From Hyphomonadaceae bacterium UBA5336 (lineage in GTDB: Bacteria > Pseudomonadota > Alphaproteobacteria > Caulobacterales > Hyphomonadaceae): 64,000 bases of DNA. How positions within the stretch are numbered: position 1 is the stretch's first letter; each line of letters starts with the position of its first letter. This document shows, piece after piece, positions 59,240 to 64,000 of the stretch. The translations under genes were made by a program, and so were the position numbers. The stretch covers positions 1 through 64,000 of the forward strand of contig DHQO01000013.1 in assembly GCA_002408125.1 (NCBI GenBank), given 5' to 3'. A model generated the notes under the pieces. The model was given only the letters and a program-made list of their open reading frames with translations, made no database searches and was not told the DNA's origin.

Positions 59240-59320
59240 CTGCCCGCAGAACGGCCCGGCGATCAGCTGGCCGAGTTCAATGACTTTCAGGTCGGATAGG
59301 GGAAGGTACGGACTGGTCAT
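59240..59320 (-). pseudogene. N-terminal remnant of a CaiB/BaiF (family III) CoA-transferase
   Basis: On the minus strand ATG 59320 opens 27 residues that read like the start of a CaiB/BaiF CoA-transferase (LKVIELGQLIAGPFCGQ, where the family has LxVIELG..IAGPxxG). The reading then runs into the 95-bp repeat and the homology ends. The rest of the gene, about 1.1 kb, is missing. It is divergent from the lyase gene at 59350. Probably a deletion associated with the repeat. Confidence 0.7.
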
Positions 59321-59349
59321 GCCCCGGTCTTTGGCGGTATGAGAGGCCC

Positions 59350-60252
59350 ATGACAAGAGCCATTGAAATCGTCGAGGTCGGCCCGCGCGACGGGCTGCAG
59401 AACGATCCCGCCAATCTGACCACCGAGCAGAAACTCGAATTCATCGCCCGGTTGGAAGCAGCCGGGGTGACGCGCATGGAGTCCGGCAGTTTCGTCTCGC
59501 CGCGCGCAGTGCCGAAAATGGCCGACAGCCCGGCCGTGTTCGCCGGGCTGGACCGGACGCGCCACACAAAACACATCGCCCTCGCGCTGAACGAGAAGGG
59601 CGTGCGCCGGGCCATCGAGGCCGGGGCGAGCGAGATCAACTTCGTGCTGGTCGCCGGCGAGGGTTTCGGCACTCGCAATCAGGGCATGCGCCCGATGGAG
59701 AGCGCCGAGGCGCTGATCCACAGCGCGCCGCTGGTGCATGAGGCCGGTATTCCCTTGTCCGCCACGATCAGCGTGGCCTTTGGCGACCCGTATGACGGCG
59801 AGGTGGATGTGGAGATCCTGAAGGATCTTGCCCACGCCGCCGAACGCGCGCGGGCGACCGAACTGGCGCTTGGCGACACGATCGGTGTGGCCACGCCCTG
59901 GGAGGTGCATGCGCGCTTCGATGCGGTGCGCGCGACGGCGCCGGATCTCTGCCTGCGGGCGCATTTCCATGACACACGCGGGGCCGGGCTCGCCAATGTC
60001 TATGCCGCGATCCAGTCGGGCGTGGACATTATCGATGCCAGCTGCGGCGGGATTGGCGGGTGCCCCTTCGCGCCGGCTGCCACGGGCAATGTCGCGACCG
60101 AGGATGTGGTCTACATGCTCCACCGCGCCGGCTTCGAGACCGGCATCGATCTCGATGCGATGATCGAGACGGCGAAATGGCTGGAGGGCGTGCTCGGTCA
60201 CGGCATTTCCTCGGCCCTCTCCAAGGCCGGCACCTTCCCGCCTAGGCGGTAA
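59350..60252 (+). CDS. Hydroxymethylglutaryl-CoA lyase-like protein
   Basis: 300 residues, TIM-barrel HMGL family. VGPRDGLQND at the N-terminus, the catalytic Asp/Arg region, LALGDTIGVATPW, LRAHFHDTRGAGLAN, and GGIGGCPFAPAATGN with the signature cysteine. It splits HMG-CoA or a similar 3-hydroxy-3-methyl acyl-CoA to acetyl-CoA and a keto acid. In other genomes such lyases are often paired with CaiB/BaiF transferases, matching the adjacent remnant. Confidence 0.9.
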   Translation: MTRAIEIVEVGPRDGLQNDPANLTTEQKLEFIARLEAAGVTRMESGSFVSPRAVPKMADSPAVFAGLDRTRHTKHIALALNEKGVRRAIEAGASEINFVLVAGEGFGTRNQGMRPMESAEALIHSAPLVHEAGIPLSATISVAFGDPYDGEVDVEILKDLAHAAERARATELALGDTIGVATPWEVHARFDAVRATAPDLCLRAHFHDTRGAGLANVYAAIQSGVDIIDASCGGIGGCPFAPAATGNVATEDVVYMLHRAGFETGIDLDAMIETAKWLEGVLGHGISSALSKAGTFPPRR

Positions 60253-60811
60253 GGATCATATAGGCCGCCGCGCCGATGAAGATGCCGAGGCCGAGCACGA
60301 AGATCTCGACCTCGTGCTTTTCCAGGAAATCGCGCGCGCGATAGCCCAGCAGGCGGACAAACCCGGCCAGTGCGAAATAGCGCAGTCCGCGCGAGAGCGT
60401 CACCGCCGCCACGAAGAGGGCGAGATTGTAGCCCGCCGCCCCGGCCGCCGCCGTGCCGAGCTGGAAAGGGAAGGGCGTGATACCGATCAGGAAGAGCGGC
60501 CAGAAGCCCCTCTCGCCGATCGTGTCGATCATGCCGTGATACTCTTCGCTGAAGCCCATCCAGCTGGCCAGCGGTTCGATCACGGGCTGGTCGAGCCACA
60601 TTCCAAAGGCGTACATCAGTAGTGCGCCGAGCACATTGCCGGCCAGCAGACCTGCCGCGATTAGCCAGATCCCGCGCTTGTGGGTCACCATCATCGGGAT
60701 GAAGAGCGGCTCCATCGCCACCACGACAAAGGAGCCCTCTAGGAATCCGAGCACGACGGATGAGGGGTAGACCCATGTCCCGCGCAGGAATTTCGACAGT
60801 CTTTTCCGCAC
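60242..60811 (-). CDS. YqaA-type membrane protein (VTT/DedA-like)
   Basis: 189 residues, about five membrane segments. The block ITPFPFQLGTAAAGAAG corresponds to the conserved VTT-domain re-entrant region, and LSRGLRYFALAGFVRLLG follows. Possibly a transporter or lipid scramblase-like protein; the function is not known. Overlaps the lyase 3' end by 11 nt (convergent). Confidence 0.87.
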   Translation of the reverse strand: MRKRLSKFLRGTWVYPSSVVLGFLEGSFVVVAMEPLFIPMMVTHKRGIWLIAAGLLAGNVLGALLMYAFGMWLDQPVIEPLASWMGFSEEYHGMIDTIGERGFWPLFLIGITPFPFQLGTAAAGAAGYNLALFVAAVTLSRGLRYFALAGFVRLLGYRARDFLEKHEVEIFVLGLGIFIGAAAYMILTA

Positions 60812-60865
60812 CTTCCCGTCCGTGTTGCTTCGCAGGGTTAACCCGCGAAACGCCCGGGCGTTGCG

Positions 60866-61681
60866 TCAGCTGCGACCCCTGCGCGTCACCCACCCACGCA
60901 GCAGCGGGATGAGGAGGACGTTCACCGCGCGGCCCATCGGCCCGTTTGCCCATTTGCGGAAATAGAAAGCGAGGCTGTCGGCCTTGTGGGCCTGCACCAG
61001 TTTCGAGGGTGCGTCCGATGTGGCGCCATAATGCAGGACGCCGGCGTACGGCTGGTAGATCACCGCGCCCCCGGCGGCCCACACGCTGCGGCAGAGATCG
61101 ACATCCTCCACATGCAGGAAATAGCCCTCGTCGAAGCCGCCGAGCTCCAGGAAATCCGCCTTCGTCATGGCGAAGAAGGCGCCGGAGATAACCGGCATCG
61201 GCACCGGGCCTTCCGGCGGGGCCTCGCGCTCCAGCGTCCAGCGCTGCAGGCCGAGCGCGGTCGCCCAGGTCAGGGCGCGCCGTCGGCCGCCGCGCTGTTC
61301 CACGCCGTCCACGCCGAAGATCCGCCCGCCGACCAGCCATGGCACCGGTTGGTCCCGGCCGGCCTCCCACAGCGCGCTGACCGAGCCGCGCCGGATCATT
61401 GCGTCGGGATTGACGAAGACGAGCAACGCCCCGGAGGCTTCGCGCGCGCCGAGATTGCAGGCCTTGCCGAAGCCGAGATTCTCGCCCGGCCGGCGCAGTT
61501 TCAGCTCCGGGCAATTGGCGGCGAAATGGTCGATCCAGGCGGCATCCTCGGGCGGATTGCCATTGTCGACCAGGATGATCTCGCCAATCTCCGGATCGGA
61601 CCGGAGAGCATAGAGGCAATCGCGCAGGCGCGGCCCGGTGCGATAGGTCACGACCACGGCGCTGGTGGCCGGCAGGCTCAT
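60866..61681 (-). CDS. Family 2 glycosyltransferase
   Basis: 271 residues, GT-A fold. VVVTYRTGPRLRDCL, ILVDNGN, GFGKACNLGA and the FVNPDA acidic motif mark a GT2 of the rhamnosyltransferase-like type; GYFLHVEDVDLC is the usual downstream acidic block. Overlaps the O-antigen-ligase-like gene by ATGA. Probably makes a surface polysaccharide. Confidence 0.92.
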   Translation of the reverse strand: MSLPATSAVVVTYRTGPRLRDCLYALRSDPEIGEIILVDNGNPPEDAAWIDHFAANCPELKLRRPGENLGFGKACNLGAREASGALLVFVNPDAMIRRGSVSALWEAGRDQPVPWLVGGRIFGVDGVEQRGGRRRALTWATALGLQRWTLEREAPPEGPVPMPVISGAFFAMTKADFLELGGFDEGYFLHVEDVDLCRSVWAAGGAVIYQPYAGVLHYGATSDAPSKLVQAHKADSLAFYFRKWANGPMGRAVNVLLIPLLRGWVTRRGRS

Positions 61682-62967
61682 GCGCGCATGCCCCGGGAGA
61701 TGACGATCAGGGCGATGACCGCGAGCACGATAGAGGCCCAGAAGGCCTCGTTCCAGACACTGTAGGAAAAGCTGAACAGCGACAGCGTCGCGCCCGCCAG
61801 GCCTGCAATGCCGAGCCGGAATTGCGGGCTGAGCGCACGCGGCTGGGGCAGGCTCCAGCCGGTGGCGAAAACGACGGCGGCGGCCAGCAGCGCGCCGATC
61901 AGGCCGGTCTCGACCCAGATCTGCAGCGCCATATTGTGCGGATGGGTCGGCACCACGGGATAGATGCTCCAGGCATATTCCTCTTCGCCGCGCGAGACGA
62001 TCTCCGCCAGCCATTCAGGGTGGTCGGCATAGGTCTCGCGCCAGGTCGAGGCGGCTTCGATGCCATGGCCGAGTACGGGGCGTTCCATCAGCTTGCCGGT
62101 GACGAGTTCCCAGGCCCAGAGCCGGGCCTGGAAGGAGGTCGGCGCGGTGATGCCGAGACGCGCGAACAGGCCGGCCATCAGGCCAAGCCCGGGGGCGGCG
62201 AGGATGGCGATCCCCATGGCCGAGAACAGGACCTTGAAGCCGCTCTGCGGCAGCAGCGCGACAATGCCGATTGCGACCGGCGCCAGCAGGACGCACATCA
62301 GCCCCGCCGCACTGCCGAGCCAGCCGATCACCACAGCGCTGGCCAGCGTGATCGCAATGGCCGCGATCCGTCCGATCAGGCCGGCCGTCCAGAGCAGGGT
62401 GGTCAGGATCGGCAGGACGAGGGCGAGCGCATTGATCGAGCGCAGCATGTTCTGCAGGCCCGCCGTACTCGCCTCGAACGGGTCGTCATAGGCCAGCTCC
62501 AGCAGGATGGGGTAGAGCATCGGCATGGCCAGGGTGATGAGAAGGTGGGTCGAGAACACCGCGATCAGCACCCAGGCGGCCCACCGGGTCTGGCCGGGTG
62601 CGATGCGCAGCGCGGCGGAAATCGACAGGATGGCCAGCGCGGTGACGCCGACAAGCCGGAAGGCGCTGACTTCGACAGAGAAGGTGCCCTTCACCAGGCT
62701 GCCCTCGACAAAGCCGCCCTCGGCGGCCGGCGACCAGGCTGTGGTGGCCGAAACCCAGGCGACGAGGGCGAGAATGAGCAGGGTGACCAGCGGCGGGCGG
62801 CCCGGCCAGCGCAGCCAGATCAGGCTGAACAGGCCGACCAGTGTCAGCAGCGGCGCATAGCCCTGCGCGCCGAGAATCGCCAGTAATGGCCAGAGCAGCA
62901 TCAGGCCCGCGAAGACCGGCGCAAATGCCCTCGCGCCGGGGGCCTGATGGGGTGTCACACGCAACAT
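61678..62967 (-). CDS. O-antigen ligase/polymerase-like (Wzy/WaaL) membrane protein
   Basis: 429 residues, about 11-12 membrane helices and one large periplasmic loop (about 285-345) with GHGIEAAS and THPHNMALQIWVETGLIG, where the conserved His of the O-antigen ligase family is found. It would join or polymerise polysaccharide in the periplasm. Coupled to the glycosyltransferase. The start at 62967 (MLRVTPHQ) is likely. Confidence 0.9.
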   Translation of the reverse strand: MLRVTPHQAPGARAFAPVFAGLMLLWPLLAILGAQGYAPLLTLVGLFSLIWLRWPGRPPLVTLLILALVAWVSATTAWSPAAEGGFVEGSLVKGTFSVEVSAFRLVGVTALAILSISAALRIAPGQTRWAAWVLIAVFSTHLLITLAMPMLYPILLELAYDDPFEASTAGLQNMLRSINALALVLPILTTLLWTAGLIGRIAAIAITLASAVVIGWLGSAAGLMCVLLAPVAIGIVALLPQSGFKVLFSAMGIAILAAPGLGLMAGLFARLGITAPTSFQARLWAWELVTGKLMERPVLGHGIEAASTWRETYADHPEWLAEIVSRGEEEYAWSIYPVVPTHPHNMALQIWVETGLIGALLAAAVVFATGWSLPQPRALSPQFRLGIAGLAGATLSLFSFSYSVWNEAFWASIVLAVIALIVISRGMRA

Positions 62968-63033
62968 GCCCAAATGGCTAGCGCGCGTGCGCGAGGCGGT
63001 CCAGCAGCGCGGCTGCACTTGCCGCCGATTTCA

Positions 63034-64000
63034 CTATTCCCGGAAGGTCCGGTTCATTGAGTCGGTGAGCGGCTTGACGAGATAGGAGAGCACGTTGCGG
63101 CTTTCGGTCTGCATCATGGCCTCGACCGGCATGCCGGGCACAATCTCGAAATCCTCGCCCAGCGGGGTCTGGTCCGGCAGGGTGATGGTGACCTCGTAAT
63201 AACTCATGCCCGATTGCGGATCCTGCACCGTGTCGGCCGAAATGGTCTTCACCGTGGCGGGCACTTCCGGCGTGGAGTCGGCGCTGAAAGCGGAGAAGCG
63301 CAGGCGGGCGGACTGGCCGGGATAGATCTTGTCGATATCCTGCGGCATCACCCGTACCAGGGTCACCAGTTCGTCATTGTCGGGCACGATGTGCATCACC
63401 GGATCGCCCGGCGCGATCACGCCGCCCACCGTGTGGGTGCGCGAGCCGAGCACAATACCGGCGCGCGGGGCGCGGATATCCAGGCGCTGCAAGCGGTCTT
63501 TCGCGGCCGCGCGCTCGCTGAGCAGGGCGGCGATTTCGGTCTGGACGTCGCCGAGCTGGGCGATCACCTCCTCGCGGAAGCCTTCGGTCATGCCGAGGAT
63601 CTCAAGGCGGGTCTCGCCGATCTTCACTTCGGTGGCCGCGCTTTCAGAGCGCAGGGCGTCGATCTGGCCGAGCAGGCTGGATTTCTCGCGCTGCAGGGCC
63701 AGCACCTGCGGGCGTTGGGCCAGGCCGTCACGCAGGAGGGACTGCAGGCCGGTCAGCTCGTCATCGATCAGGCGGGTCTGTTCGATCTTGGAGAAGATTT
63801 CCGCCTCAATACCGGTCATGCCTTCGCGCAGCTGGGAAATCCGCTGGTTCAGGATCGAGACCTGGGTGCGGCGGGATTCGGCGCGCGTGGTGAACAGGGC
63901 GGCCTGGTTGGCCTCGGCGGCGGCCAGGCCGGGCAGGGCGGCAATCTCGGGGGCAAGCGCGCGCAGGGAGATGTCGGATCTGTCGTCGCGCTCGGCGATG
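63034..64000 (-). CDS. HlyD-type membrane fusion protein of a type I secretion system, partial
   Basis: At least 321 residues; the reading frame stays open to the window edge, so the N-terminus and membrane anchor lie outside. What is here: a long alpha-helical hairpin (two coiled coils, residues about 1-150 of this part), then the lipoyl/barrel region with LDIRAPRAGIVLGSRTHTVGG and IYPGQSARLRFSAF, and the end YLVKPLTDSMNRTFRE typical of PrtE/HlyD adaptors. The ABC transporter is probably just outside. Behind it lie the polysaccharide genes. Confidence 0.9.
   Translation of the reverse strand, partial: IAERDDRSDISLRALAPEIAALPGLAAAEANQAALFTTRAESRRTQVSILNQRISQLREGMTGIEAEIFSKIEQTRLIDDELTGLQSLLRDGLAQRPQVLALQREKSSLLGQIDALRSESAATEVKIGETRLEILGMTEGFREEVIAQLGDVQTEIAALLSERAAAKDRLQRLDIRAPRAGIVLGSRTHTVGGVIAPGDPVMHIVPDNDELVTLVRVMPQDIDKIYPGQSARLRFSAFSADSTPEVPATVKTISADTVQDPQSGMSYYEVTITLPDQTPLGEDFEIVPGMPVEAMMQTESRNVLSYLVKPLTDSMNRTFRE

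Overview
The window is GC-rich (low to mid 60s percent by eye) chromosomal DNA from an alphaproteobacterium. It most likely comes from the Caulobacterales/Maricaulales/Hyphomonadales branch (Maricaulis-, Oceanicaulis- or Glycocaulis-like). Supporting signs are the replication block dnaA-dnaN-recF with gyrB nearby and rpsT plus a crotonase on the other side of dnaA, an alphaproteobacterial LexA operator (GTTC-N7-GTTC) in front of mmcB, GANTC sites in the dnaA leader, a petABC cytochrome bc1 operon, and many exported lipoprotein peptidases. Almost all genes are ordinary chromosomal genes. No phage, insertion sequence, CRISPR array or rRNA operon is visible. The genus is an inference from gene content.

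Layout. 1-6 kb: the 3' tip of a tRNA (inferred Leu) with its terminator, tig, then nudix / DUF6111 / CCA-adding enzyme, tspO, and an AbrB-Doc toxin-antitoxin pair. 5.6-9.7 kb: hemF and petABC with a clear terminator. 9.8-16.3 kb: small hypotheticals, a 31-residue-repeat protein, apt, mtnP, an exported MsrB, SOS-controlled mmcB and a sirtuin. 16.4-21.1 kb: a tight four-gene operon in which every product is a predicted lipoprotein (S8 protease, I9-propeptide-like protein, unknown, M23 endopeptidase). 21.1-30 kb: tRNA-Gly(CCC), an internally duplicated membrane protein, thrS, an EEP-fold hydrolase, an EVE protein, an S9 peptidase, a second MsrB and a triple-repeat secreted protein. 30-39.4 kb: lipid and acyl-CoA genes (MaoC hydratase, acyl-CoA ligase, SDR, sterol desaturase family, crotonase), DUF2189 and DUF805 membrane proteins, lipB. 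39.4-41.9 kb: tRNA-Leu(GAG), a dense field of intergenic repeats and one AT-rich gene of foreign look. 41.9-54.3 kb: gyrB, a TIR-domain membrane protein, an S9 peptidase, recF, dnaN, dnaA, rpsT. 54.4-64 kb: crotonase, M20 and metallo-beta-lactamase-fold lipoproteins, hisI, a beta-barrel protein, a truncated CoA-transferase remnant beside an HMG-CoA-lyase-like gene, a YqaA-type membrane protein, then glycosyltransferase, O-antigen-ligase-like protein and a HlyD-type adaptor that runs off the end.

Between genes there is an unusually rich set of structured repeats. They include four 95-bp bipartite palindromes, nine copies of a hairpin with compensatory stem changes and a fixed GCTCAGGGCTG tail that clusters beside tRNA genes, three cloverleaf-like elements of about 80 bp, and a 158-bp element with inverted ends. 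The best candidates for undescribed biology are the hairpin family, the four-lipoprotein protease operon, the TIR protein with a likely periplasmic sensor domain, and the periplasmic-side insertions in cytochromes b and c1. Functions are read from motifs and gene context only; no database search was possible.
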